Origin: Phocicoccus pinnipedialis
GTDB taxonomy: Bacteria > Bacillota > Bacilli > Staphylococcales > Salinicoccaceae
DNA length: 64,000 nucleotides
Assembly (NCBI RefSeq): GCF_903994035.1
Contig: NZ_CAJEWB010000007.1
Coordinates: 24,628 to 88,627, forward strand
Reading direction: 5' to 3'
The notes under the pieces were generated by a model, which ran no database searches, was not told the origin of the DNA, and was given only the letters and a program-made list of their open reading frames with translations. Of this stretch, positions 17,146 to 25,196 are shown piece after piece (positions within the stretch are counted from its first letter, which is position 1; each line of letters opens with the position of its first letter). Position numbers and translations under genes: made by a program.

Positions 17146-18039
17146 ATGGACGAAAAGAAGAAAAAGAAATTTAGGGAGTTTGAAAAGAAGAAACTTCCTA
17201 TTTCACGCAAGATGACGGTGCAGACTCTCATAAACTTAGTTGTAATCACTATCGGGTCATTTCTGTTTGCCATCGGCGTAAATACATTCATGATTGGTGG
17301 AGGCCTTGCTGAAGGTGGGGTTATTGGTCTATCAATCATCATGTATTATGCATTTGGTTACTCTCCAGCACTTACGAACTTCCTTATTAACATGTTATTG
17401 CTCGCTGTCGGATTTAAGTTCTTATCGAAGCGAGCAATGATTTATACACTGTTCACAGTTCCAATGAACTCTCTCATGATCTGGCTCACTGAAACGTGGA
17501 TATTTAAGACAGATCAAATCATCATCAATATGGTATTCGGTGGTCTGTTAATTGGGCTAGGTATTGGTTTAATCTTTAGAGTAGGGTCAACAACAGCAGG
17601 AACAACTATCTTAGCCCGTATTGCGAACAAATACTTAGACGTAAACGTTTCATACGCATTGTTATTCTTTGATCTGATCGTTATTACAATCGGTTTAACT
17701 GTAATGGATTTAGAACGAATTCTATTAACAGTAATTGCTTTATACATCGCGACTAAAGTGATGGACTTCATTATTGAGGGCATGAATCCGAAGAAGGCGG
17801 TCACAATCATATCAAAACGCCCAGAAGTACTAGCGAAGCTGATAACCGTTGATATTGAACGCGGTGTGACGATATTAAAGGGTAAAGGATATTACACACA
17901 AGAAAATAAAGAAGTGCTTTATGTTGTGATCAATAAGAACCAACTATCTCGTTTAAAACGACTGATTAAGAACAATGACGAAGAAGCGTTTGTAATTGTC
18001 CACGACGTGAACGATGTCTTAGGTAACTTCTTAATATAA
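17146..18039 (+). CDS. YitT family integral membrane protein (DUF2179 C-terminal domain)
   Basis: 297 residues: a basic N terminus (MDEKKKKKFREFEKKK), about five membrane helices between residues 25 and 195, and a cytoplasmic DUF2179 domain from about 215 (KKAVTIISKRPEVLAKLI, then GVTILKGKGYYTQENKEVLY). Function of YitT proteins is not settled; transport has been suggested. Strong AAAGGAGAGAG before the ATG. Ends in a terminator that separates it from the pxp operon. Confidence 0.85.
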   Translation: MDEKKKKKFREFEKKKLPISRKMTVQTLINLVVITIGSFLFAIGVNTFMIGGGLAEGGVIGLSIIMYYAFGYSPALTNFLINMLLLAVGFKFLSKRAMIYTLFTVPMNSLMIWLTETWIFKTDQIIINMVFGGLLIGLGIGLIFRVGSTTAGTTILARIANKYLDVNVSYALLFFDLIVITIGLTVMDLERILLTVIALYIATKVMDFIIEGMNPKKAVTIISKRPEVLAKLITVDIERGVTILKGKGYYTQENKEVLYVVINKNQLSRLKRLIKNNDEEAFVIVHDVNDVLGNFLI

Positions 18040-18045
18040 CTACTA

Positions 18046-18077
18046 AAGATGAGATTATTAAATCTCATCTTTTTTTA
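18046..18077 (+). terminator. terminator after the YitT gene
   Basis: AGATGAGATT (18047-18056) and AATCTCATCT (18061-18070) form a perfect 10-base stem followed by a T run. This hairpin rules out the longer open frame of pxpB. Confidence 0.85.
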
Positions 18078-18096
18078 CATAAAGGACGAAGTAGGT

Positions 18097-18765
18097 ATGA
18101 TTATAAAAGAAATTTCAGAAGATAGACTAGTGATTTTTCAAGATAAACACACATATACTGATAGACAACATGAAGTGCTGATATCTTTGATGTATAAAAT
18201 TGAGGATAGCAAACTACCATTATTGAATGTAAACGTTTCTTATAACAGCGTGACGGTACAATGGGATATCTTTAAGGTAGATGTTGAAACGGTAAAGAAA
18301 AATCTTCTTACTATATGCGAAAGCTTAGAGGACCTAGACATTAAAGTTACGAAGAAAAATATCATTGAAATACCCGTCTGTTATGATCCGGAATTTGGAA
18401 TTGATCAAGATAAATTTGCCGTCTCATTAGAAGAACTCATTAATCGTCATACGGAACCAGAATATCGTGTGTATATGATTGGTTTCCTACCAGGCTTCAT
18501 GTATCTCGGTGGTCTAGATGAAAAATTGCATATGAAAAGACTTGTGATTCCACGTAAAAAAATTGATAAGGGGAGCGTTGGCATTGCCGGTGGACAGACA
18601 GGTGTCTATCCGCAAATCGCACCAGGTGGGTGGAATATCATAGGTAAGACACCATTAGAAATGGTAAAAGAGGGTATTCCTATCGTAAATCCTGGAGATT
18701 ATGTGAAATTTTACTCTATTTCAAAAGATGAGTATTGGAGGCTATATAATGATAAGGATAATTAA
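18097..18765 (+). CDS. pxpB: 5-oxoprolinase subunit PxpB (KipI family)
   Basis: One subunit of the bacterial ATP-dependent 5-oxoprolinase PxpABC, which opens pyroglutamate to glutamate. The AHS1/KipI signature is clear: YMIGFLPGFMYLGGLDEKL, then KGSVGIAGGQTGVYPQIAPG and GGWNIIGKTPLEM. 222 residues from ATG 18097; the frame is open upstream to 18049, but that would start inside the terminator. Older annotation calls this a KipI-type kinase inhibitor; the pxpC and pxpA neighbours support the oxoprolinase reading. It overlaps pxpC by 17 bases. Confidence 0.9.
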   Translation: MIIKEISEDRLVIFQDKHTYTDRQHEVLISLMYKIEDSKLPLLNVNVSYNSVTVQWDIFKVDVETVKKNLLTICESLEDLDIKVTKKNIIEIPVCYDPEFGIDQDKFAVSLEELINRHTEPEYRVYMIGFLPGFMYLGGLDEKLHMKRLVIPRKKIDKGSVGIAGGQTGVYPQIAPGGWNIIGKTPLEMVKEGIPIVNPGDYVKFYSISKDEYWRLYNDKDN

Positions 18766-19660
18766 GCCGGGAATGTATTCATCTATTCAAGATTCGGGTC
18801 GGAGTGGTACAGAGAGATACGGGCAGAGCGAATCTGGAGCAATGAATTATCGTGCAATGATGCTATCGAATAAGATGCTTGATAACCCTCTGAACAATCC
18901 TGTGATTGAAATGACAGTTGTAGGACCAGAATTTGAAGTACTTGATAATATTACTATCGCGGTGTTTGGGACAGAGAAAATAACACTAAATGGTTCGGTT
19001 ATTACGACAAAGTCTTATATCAAACTTTCTAAAGGAGATCATGTGAAAGTTGGAAGGTTGCTCGATGCGAGAGGGTATATGGCTTTTCGCGGGAAGATAA
19101 TATCAGATGAAGCATTTGGTAGTCAGTCGACACATAGTCAGTTAAGTAGTATTAAAGCTTTGAAGGCCGGAGACATTATTGAAGTGGACATAGTCAATGA
19201 ACCACGCTTAGCAAAAAAGAAAATGTCTAAGTATCCAACTGTTAAAACCTATAAAGGAAAGCCAGTGATACGAGTGATACTAGGTGAAGATACAGATCAT
19301 ATACACAATCTAAATGTATTTTTTAAAGAGCCGTATACAATAAAATCAGATTCCAATCGTATGGCAATAAAACTGATGGGCAAAAGTATTCAAGCGGATA
19401 ACTACGATATTGTTAGCGACGCTACGAGACTTGGACTCATACAAGTAACAAAAGATGGTAACCCAATGATACTCATGAATGATCGTCAAACAACTGGTGG
19501 TTATTTAAGATTAGGGACTGTCGCAAAAATTGATTTACCCGTACTCGTTGACCAGCGACTAGAGGGTAATGTTTATTTCGAGGAAGTCACAATTGAAGAA
19601 GCAAGAAGTCTCTTTATGGAAGAGATGGAGCGTATTGAGGGGTCGTATTATTTACCGTAG
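18749..19660 (+). CDS. pxpC: 5-oxoprolinase subunit PxpC (KipA family)
   Basis: AHS2/KipA-type subunit, partner of PxpB. It begins MIRIIKPGMYSSIQDSGRSG (family: QD.GR.G) and includes the GAMNYRAMMLSNKMLDNP and YIKLSKGDHVKVG segments; the C-terminal half has NRMAIKLMGKSI and SDATRLGLIQVTKDGNPMIL. Start chosen at ATG 18749 with GGAGG seven bases ahead. 303 residues. Older databases label it biotin-dependent carboxyltransferase because of similarity to urea amidolyase; no biotin domain is present here. Confidence 0.9.
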   Translation: MIRIIKPGMYSSIQDSGRSGTERYGQSESGAMNYRAMMLSNKMLDNPLNNPVIEMTVVGPEFEVLDNITIAVFGTEKITLNGSVITTKSYIKLSKGDHVKVGRLLDARGYMAFRGKIISDEAFGSQSTHSQLSSIKALKAGDIIEVDIVNEPRLAKKKMSKYPTVKTYKGKPVIRVILGEDTDHIHNLNVFFKEPYTIKSDSNRMAIKLMGKSIQADNYDIVSDATRLGLIQVTKDGNPMILMNDRQTTGGYLRLGTVAKIDLPVLVDQRLEGNVYFEEVTIEEARSLFMEEMERIEGSYYLP

Positions 19661-19709
19661 GGGCCCTAGTTTTGATAAGCTATAACTATGTTTAAGTGGA
19701 GGAAATAGT

Positions 19710-20471
19710 ATGAAAACTATTGATATTAATGCAGATTTAGGTGAAAGTTTTGGTGCCTACACTATAGGCAATGACGAGAAGTTATTACCGCTCGTCACAA
19801 GCGCGAATGTCGCGTGTGGATTTCATGCCTCTGATCCTGAAACTTTGATACATACAATTGACTTAGTAAAACAGAATAATGTAGCACTAGGTGCACATCC
19901 AGGGTATAGAGATTTAGAAGGCTTTGGTAGGCGTGACATGTCTTTATCCTATAAAGAGGTGTATTCACTCGTAAAATACCAACTCGCAGCTGTAGATGGA
20001 CTATCTAAAAGCGTAGGTGTAAAGATGAAGTACGTGAAGCCACACGGCGCACTGTATAATAAATCAGAAGTCTGTGAAGAAACGAGACGAGCGATTATAG
20101 ATAGTATATACGACTATAACGCGTCTCTTTACGTCATGGGTATGTCGATGGGGAAACTCGTGGGTTGTGCAGCTGAAAAAGGCTTACAGGTCATCAATGA
20201 AGTATTCTTAGACCGTGCGTACAACGATAATAGAACGTTAGTCTCTAGAAGTATCGAAGGTGCGATGATCACGGACCCTATGGTTGCATCGGAGCGTATT
20301 ATAGAGATGATTGAAGCAGGAGTTGTCAAAACAATCACTGGTAAGAAAATCCCGATTCAAGTCGACAGCATTTGCGTTCACGGAGACACAGATGGTGCAG
20401 TTCAATTTTTAAAGGATATATTTAATGAGTTAAAGAATAAAAATTATCAATTTCAAAGTGCGGTGAGTTGA
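19710..20471 (+). CDS. pxpA: 5-oxoprolinase subunit PxpA (LamB/YcsF family)
   Basis: The third subunit of PxpABC. The N terminus TIDINADLGESFGAYTIGND and TSANVACGFHASDPETL are diagnostic of the LamB/YcsF family; KYVKPHGALYN and SICVHGDTDGAV follow at the usual places. Length 253, normal. GTGGAGGAAA before the ATG. It begins 49 bases after pxpC and is followed one base later by the transporter gene, all in one operon. Confidence 0.92.
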   Translation: MKTIDINADLGESFGAYTIGNDEKLLPLVTSANVACGFHASDPETLIHTIDLVKQNNVALGAHPGYRDLEGFGRRDMSLSYKEVYSLVKYQLAAVDGLSKSVGVKMKYVKPHGALYNKSEVCEETRRAIIDSIYDYNASLYVMGMSMGKLVGCAAEKGLQVINEVFLDRAYNDNRTLVSRSIEGAMITDPMVASERIIEMIEAGVVKTITGKKIPIQVDSICVHGDTDGAVQFLKDIFNELKNKNYQFQSAVS

Positions 20472-20472
20472 G

Positions 20473-21687
20473 ATGTTTAAAGAGTTTAATTTACTAGATA
20501 GTAAACAGAAGAGAAAGCTTATTGGTGCAATTTTCATTATGATGACTGCATCGATTACACCTGCATTTTTAATTACTACAGCTGACTTAACAAATGAATT
20601 AAAAACAACATTTGCGTTTGTAATCCTTGTGACGCTAATCATTGAACTTGGGTTCCAGATGAACTTGTGGCGGGTCGTTTCAGTGAGTGGAAAACCAATC
20701 CATTATTTAATAAACACTATCGTCCCTCGGCTTGGACAGGTTATTTCATTTTTGGTAATTCTTGGAGGTTTAGCGTTTAATATCATTGCGATCATCGGTA
20801 TGGGTGTTGGGTTTAATTTAGCGTTTGGTTTAGACGTTAAACTTGGAGCAACGATTGGTGTGTTACTTGCTATTTTGATATTCATATTTAAAGCAGGGCG
20901 TGATAACCTTGACTTAATAGCTCCAATACTAGGTGTTGTAATTATTTTTATTACTGCATTTACATATTTTTTTGTATTTAATAAGGTGCCATATGATGAG
21001 ATATTTGTACGCACAATTATGCCAGCAGACTTAGGCTCAACAATCGTTCCTATAGCAATGGTTTTGGCAGGAACGATTGGTGGGTACATCTCACTCTCAG
21101 GTGCACACCGACTTATTGACGGTAAGATTACTGGTGCGAAGTATCGTCATGTGGTCACGAGTGCATCGAACTTAAGTGTGATACTAACGAGTTTAGTGCG
21201 TGTGTTTATCTTTTTAATTGTAATTGGTTTAATTGCATCGAATACGATTTTGTTCACGGATAGTGTGTTAGAGAACTCATTCATGGAGATCTACGGGAGT
21301 TTTGGAAATTTAGCACTTGGAATTCTATATATTATTGCGGCAATCACATCCATTTCAGCAACGACTTATACAGCTGGAACAATGATCAAGAGCTATAATA
21401 TCGCGCTTAAAAAACACCTAAATATCGTGCTTGTTATGTACATTCTAACGGCTTGGCTCATTAATTTAATAGTAGCAGAGCCGACAATTTTAGTATTGTT
21501 CTCATTCGCATTAAATGGAATTTTAATTCCAGTAATTTTAGGTGGAATTTTGCACGCAACAAGGCGTAAAGATATAGTAGGCAATTACAAGCATCCATTA
21601 TGGATGTCAGCATTTGGGGTCGTTGCCTTAATATTCACATTCATTTCAGCGTTCTATATGATTTATGAACTACGTGTATTATTTTAA
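20473..21687 (+). CDS. NRAMP-related transporter of the pxp operon (YcsG-like)
   Basis: 404-residue membrane protein with about 11 hydrophobic segments, related to the NRAMP/APC-fold family. In Bacillus the homolog YcsG sits in the ycsF-kipIA operon, as here. The context suggests uptake of pyroglutamate, a related substrate or a cation cofactor, but the canonical NRAMP metal-binding DPGN is not visible at the start of helix 1 (the sequence reads ASITPAFLITTAD), so metal transport should not be assumed. The ATG lies one base after the pxpA stop with GGTGAG as ribosome site. Confidence 0.78.
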   Translation: MFKEFNLLDSKQKRKLIGAIFIMMTASITPAFLITTADLTNELKTTFAFVILVTLIIELGFQMNLWRVVSVSGKPIHYLINTIVPRLGQVISFLVILGGLAFNIIAIIGMGVGFNLAFGLDVKLGATIGVLLAILIFIFKAGRDNLDLIAPILGVVIIFITAFTYFFVFNKVPYDEIFVRTIMPADLGSTIVPIAMVLAGTIGGYISLSGAHRLIDGKITGAKYRHVVTSASNLSVILTSLVRVFIFLIVIGLIASNTILFTDSVLENSFMEIYGSFGNLALGILYIIAAITSISATTYTAGTMIKSYNIALKKHLNIVLVMYILTAWLINLIVAEPTILVLFSFALNGILIPVILGGILHATRRKDIVGNYKHPLWMSAFGVVALIFTFISAFYMIYELRVLF

Positions 21688-21706
21688 AAGTTAGATTAGA
21701 AATTAA

Positions 21707-21735
21707 TTTACATCGAGACGACGCTGTATTATACT
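21707..21735 (+). promoter_or_regulatory. promoter of pcp-nagB
   Basis: TTTACA (21707-21712), 17-base spacer, TATACT (21730-21735). Start near 21742, just before the AGGAG ribosome site of pcp. It would allow pcp-nagB transcription apart from the pxp operon. Confidence 0.55.
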
Positions 21736-21758
21736 TAATCAATACTTTAGGAGTGAAC

Positions 21759-22358
21759 ATGTTGAAAACATTATTACTAACCGGCTACGAGCCGTTTTTA
21801 AAGTTTGAAACGAACCCGACTGAAAGTGCAGTAAAAAGCTTAAATGGCACTTCAATTGGTGAATACAAAATCGTATCTAGGGTTTATCCTGTGTCGTTTA
21901 AAAGCATCGCGTGTTTAATAAAGAAAGATATTGATGAAGTAAAGCCAGATGCGATTGTACATCTCGGACTTGCTGGAAACATTCATAGCGTACATCTAGA
22001 ACGTATCGCAATCAACTGCATTGATGGTCGTCCAGATAACGAAGGTTTTCATCCAAATGGTGAAAAAATCAGTGAAGATGGACCGGATGCTATATTTTCA
22101 TCACTCCCATTAAAACGTTTAGAAAAAGTACTTTTAGAGAATAATATACCAGTGACTATTTCAAACTCGGCAGGAACGTATTTATGTAACAACCTGATGT
22201 ATTGTTCGTTGTATTATTTAAAAGAAAAAAATTTAAATATACCGAGCGGTTTCGTCCATGTGCCAGCCAATATGGAAATTTCGATAGCGAATAAAATTCC
22301 AGGCTGGCCTCAAAATTACATTAACGTTGCCGTTACAAAAATAATAGAGAATTTATAA
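21759..22358 (+). CDS. pcp: pyrrolidone-carboxylate peptidase (pyroglutamyl peptidase I)
   Basis: Cysteine peptidase (C15) that removes N-terminal pyroglutamate from peptides in the cytoplasm. The catalytic triad is visible: Glu in SVHLERIAIN, Cys in NSAGTYLCNNLMY and His in SGFVHVP. Begins LLLTGYEPFLKFETNP, the family hallmark. 199 residues from the ATG at 21759; a GTG two codons upstream lies in the ribosome site. It lies 71 bases after the transporter gene and its product, 5-oxoproline, is the substrate of PxpABC just upstream. Confidence 0.93.
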   Translation: MLKTLLLTGYEPFLKFETNPTESAVKSLNGTSIGEYKIVSRVYPVSFKSIACLIKKDIDEVKPDAIVHLGLAGNIHSVHLERIAINCIDGRPDNEGFHPNGEKISEDGPDAIFSSLPLKRLEKVLLENNIPVTISNSAGTYLCNNLMYCSLYYLKEKNLNIPSGFVHVPANMEISIANKIPGWPQNYINVAVTKIIENL

Positions 22359-22377
22359 ATTCACTGGAGGAATTTTA

Positions 22378-23106
22378 ATGACAAAGTTTACAGAAATTAA
22401 AGCAAGCACTTACGAGGAAATGAGCAGAGAAGCTGCAAAAATTATCTTCAACGATCTAAAATCAAAAAAAGATACGGTACTAGGTCTTGCAACTGGTTCA
22501 ACACCAGAAGGTATGTACGATGCATTATCAAATATGATTAACGATGTGGATTTAGATTTAAGTGAAGTCACTACGTTTAATCTAGACGAGTATGTTGGTC
22601 TTGATGAAGATAATGATCAAAGTTACCACTACTTCATGGAGAAAAACTTATTCTCAAAAATTGATGTACCTAAAGAAAACATTCATATCTTAAATGGTGT
22701 TGCAGATGACATTGATGAAGAAGTTAAAGAATACGAGGCTTTAATCGATGAAAAAGGTATTGATATTCAAGTACTTGGTATTGGTCGTAATGGACACATC
22801 GCGTTCAACGAACCAGGAACTTCATTCGAGTCATTAACACAACGCGTAAAATTAACAGATGAAACAATTGAAGACAACGCGCGCTTCTTCGAAAAGAAAG
22901 AAGATGTACCAACAGAAGCATTATCTATGGGGCTCGCAACAATCATGAAAGCTAAAAAAATTATTTTACTAATTTCAGGATCTAACAAACAAGAAGCAAG
23001 AAATTTATTTGTAAGTGGGGAAGTATCAGAAGATTTACCAGTCTCAATCTTACACAATCATCCAAATGTGATTCTGTTAACAGATTCGGAAGCACGTGGA
23101 GAATAA
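22378..23106 (+). CDS. nagB: glucosamine-6-phosphate deaminase
   Basis: Turns glucosamine 6-phosphate into fructose 6-phosphate and ammonia, linking amino-sugar breakdown with glycolysis. LGLATGSTPEGMYDAL, TFNLDEYVGL and GIGRNGHIAFNEPG are the family's substrate and catalytic motifs. 242 residues, normal length. GGAGG before the ATG, 19 bases after pcp, so likely co-transcribed. No nagA is next to it. Confidence 0.94.
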   Translation: MTKFTEIKASTYEEMSREAAKIIFNDLKSKKDTVLGLATGSTPEGMYDALSNMINDVDLDLSEVTTFNLDEYVGLDEDNDQSYHYFMEKNLFSKIDVPKENIHILNGVADDIDEEVKEYEALIDEKGIDIQVLGIGRNGHIAFNEPGTSFESLTQRVKLTDETIEDNARFFEKKEDVPTEALSMGLATIMKAKKIILLISGSNKQEARNLFVSGEVSEDLPVSILHNHPNVILLTDSEARGE

Positions 23107-23114
23107 TTTTAAAT

Positions 23115-23149
23115 AATACACTTCCTAAAGGGAGTGTATTTTTTTTATA
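23115..23149 (+). terminator. nagB terminator
   Basis: AATACACTTCC (23115-23125) pairs with GGAGTGTATT (23131-23140), followed by a run of eight T. Confidence 0.88.
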
Positions 23150-23195
23150 AAATACATACTCAATTAACAAATATTTTGAACATTATTAAAAATTG

Positions 23196-23224
23196 TTGCA
23201 TTGTTTCAGAATTCGAAATATAAT
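23196..23224 (+). promoter_or_regulatory. promoter of the BmrCD-type operon
   Basis: TTGCAT (23196-23201), 17-base spacer, perfect TATAAT (23219-23224). The predicted start near 23231 gives a leader of about 220 bases that holds a small ORF and a terminator before the first transporter gene. Confidence 0.65.
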
Positions 23225-23258
23225 TGAGGCAACTATTGAAGAAATGGAGGAAAGTAAC

Positions 23259-23327
23259 ATGAACAACAGACTTGATTTAAACATATTTAAAAACTTAAGC
23301 CATTCCTCCGTATTAGATGTAAAATAG
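23259..23327 (+). CDS. leader peptide of the exporter operon (BmrB-like position)
   Basis: A 22-codon ORF, MNNRLDLNIFKNLSHSSV then LDVK, from ATG 23259 to TAG 23325-23327, with a perfect GGAGG at 23246-23250. The coding sequence contains TTCCTCC (23303-23309), which can pair with its own GGAGGAA or, over six bases, with a second GGAGG at 23356-23360. Its place, between promoter and terminator ahead of a BmrCD-like pair, matches the bmrB leader of Bacillus subtilis, where ribosome stalling controls read-through. The peptide sequence itself I do not recognise. Confidence 0.6.
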   Translation: MNNRLDLNIFKNLSHSSVLDVK

Positions 23328-23388
23328 GATAGTTATATTTAAGAGCACTTAGAATGGAGGATAACTCTAATTCTATGTGTATTTTTTT

Positions 23389-23417
23389 ATGCGCACTGGG
23401 ATCAGTGCGCATTTTTT
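23389..23417 (+). terminator. attenuator terminator ahead of the exporter genes
   Basis: ATGCGCACT (23389-23397) and AGTGCGCAT (23404-23412) form a perfect 9-base stem with a 6-base loop and then a T run. It lies between the leader ORF and the first exporter gene, 37 bases before that start, so full-length transcripts must read through it. Confidence 0.8.
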
Positions 23418-23453
23418 GTACAAATTAGGACATGGAAGATGAAAGGAACGCAT

Positions 23454-25196
23454 ATGATAAACTTTTTAAAGCAGCTCAAGTGGTTCTTTGCCACACATAA
23501 GAAAACATATATTTTACTTTTAATTACAGTAATTTTATTAAATATTATGGATGTCTTTCCACCGTACATAATTGGTAAGTCAATCGACTTTATTACAGAG
23601 GGGTCGATGACACAAGAGTTATTAATGAACATTGTATTGATATTCTCAATCATTATAGTGATGAGTTATGTACTGAGTTTTTGCTACTCATATCTCATTT
23701 GGGGCGGTGCATACAAGGTTGAGACAATCGTGAGACATCGTCTTATGAGAAAGTTTCTTGCGATGAGTCCTTCTTTCTTTGAAAAGAATAAAACAGGAGA
23801 TCTCATGGCGAAGGTCACGAACGATTTAAAGAGTGTCGCAAATGGCGTAGGTATCGGAATTTTTACACTATTAGACTCAAGCGCATACATGCTGACGATA
23901 CTCATTACGATGATGGTTACTGTTTCTTGGAAGCTTACATTATTAGCAATCATTCCTTTGCCGATACTCATTTTTGTAGAAGTGTTCATTGGTAAAAAAA
24001 TTCATCTGGCACATGAGAGGGCACAGAAAGCATTTGGTGATATGAACAACTCAGTGTTAGAGGTTGTTGAAGGTGTGAGATTAACGCGCAGTTATTTACA
24101 AGAAAAAGAAGAATACGCGAGATTCTACGATATGACAGAAAGCTATCTACAAAAATTTATGAAAGTAGTTAAACTTGACAGTTTATTCAATCCACTCACA
24201 ACAATTGTTGTGTCTATAACATTTATACTCTCTTTTGGTTTTGGAGCTTGCTTCATTAACCAAGGAGATATAACTTTAGGTGAGTTCATTACATTCAATA
24301 TTTACTTGAATATGATGATTTGGCCGATGTTTGCGACAGGTATCACAATTGACCTAATGCAGCGTGGGAATGCTTCCTACACTAGAATTAACCATGTATT
24401 TAATGCGGAAGACGACGTTATTTTTGGGATGAATCGTGACCACAAGACGGATATTGGATTTGAATCTTATAGATTTACGTATCCAAGTAGTAATCACGTT
24501 AATTTAAAAGATATTACAATAGATTTAAAGAGTGGACACACACTTGGTATTGTAGGACGTACCGGCTCTGGCAAGACAACACTTATCAAGCAATTACTTA
24601 TGTATTATCCATATGGTGAAGGGAAACTCATCATTGATGGCATACCGATTTCTGACATCAGTCGTGCGGACTTTAGAGAAAAAATCGGTTATGTATCACA
24701 AGAAAATATACTGTTCTCAAAAACAGTAAGAGAAAATATATTATTCGGTAAAAAAAATGCGTCAGATGAAGCGCTTATAGAGGCAATTAAAATGAGTGCA
24801 CTTGACCAAGACATCGAAAATATGCCGAACGGGCTCGATACTCTTGTTGGTGAGAAGGGGATTGCCCTTTCGGGTGGACAAAAGCAACGTGTATCGATCG
24901 CGAGAAGCTTTATTAAAAATCCGGATATTCTCATTTTAGATGATGCATTATCTGCAGTAGACGCGATGACAGAGTCGCGCATTATTGAAAATATTAAAGC
25001 AACACGTCAGGGTAAGACGACAATCATCATCACTCATAGACTTTCTGCCGTGCAACATGCAGATCAAATTCTTGTTTTAGACAAGGGAGAAATTGTAGAG
25101 CGTGGTACGCACAAAGAATTATCAAATAGTGGTGGATGGTACCAGAAACAACATGAGTATTATCTATCTGGGGGTGATGACGATGAAGAATTTTAA
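23454..25196 (+). CDS. BmrC-like ABC exporter subunit (degenerate ATP site)
   Basis: First half of a heterodimeric multidrug-type exporter: six membrane helices (about 15-300) and an NBD with Walker A GRTGSGKTT and intact signature LSGGQKQ. The residue after Walker B is Asp instead of the catalytic Glu (LILDDALSAVDA), the mark of the inactive site in BmrC/TM287-type subunits. The start at ATG 23454 follows AAAGGA; a Met five codons upstream overlaps that site. 580 residues. It overlaps the partner gene by 14 bases. Compared with BmrC by motif, order and leader context, not by alignment. Confidence 0.85.
   Translation: MINFLKQLKWFFATHKKTYILLLITVILLNIMDVFPPYIIGKSIDFITEGSMTQELLMNIVLIFSIIIVMSYVLSFCYSYLIWGGAYKVETIVRHRLMRKFLAMSPSFFEKNKTGDLMAKVTNDLKSVANGVGIGIFTLLDSSAYMLTILITMMVTVSWKLTLLAIIPLPILIFVEVFIGKKIHLAHERAQKAFGDMNNSVLEVVEGVRLTRSYLQEKEEYARFYDMTESYLQKFMKVVKLDSLFNPLTTIVVSITFILSFGFGACFINQGDITLGEFITFNIYLNMMIWPMFATGITIDLMQRGNASYTRINHVFNAEDDVIFGMNRDHKTDIGFESYRFTYPSSNHVNLKDITIDLKSGHTLGIVGRTGSGKTTLIKQLLMYYPYGEGKLIIDGIPISDISRADFREKIGYVSQENILFSKTVRENILFGKKNASDEALIEAIKMSALDQDIENMPNGLDTLVGEKGIALSGGQKQRVSIARSFIKNPDILILDDALSAVDAMTESRIIENIKATRQGKTTIIITHRLSAVQHADQILVLDKGEIVERGTHKELSNSGGWYQKQHEYYLSGGDDDEEF

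Noticed and set aside
18049..18096. N-terminal extension of pxpB
   Set aside because: Lies in the terminator hairpin of the preceding gene.
22982..23258. A CRISPR-like or repeat region before the exporter leader
   Set aside because: Only AT-rich sequence and single hairpins; no repeat units.
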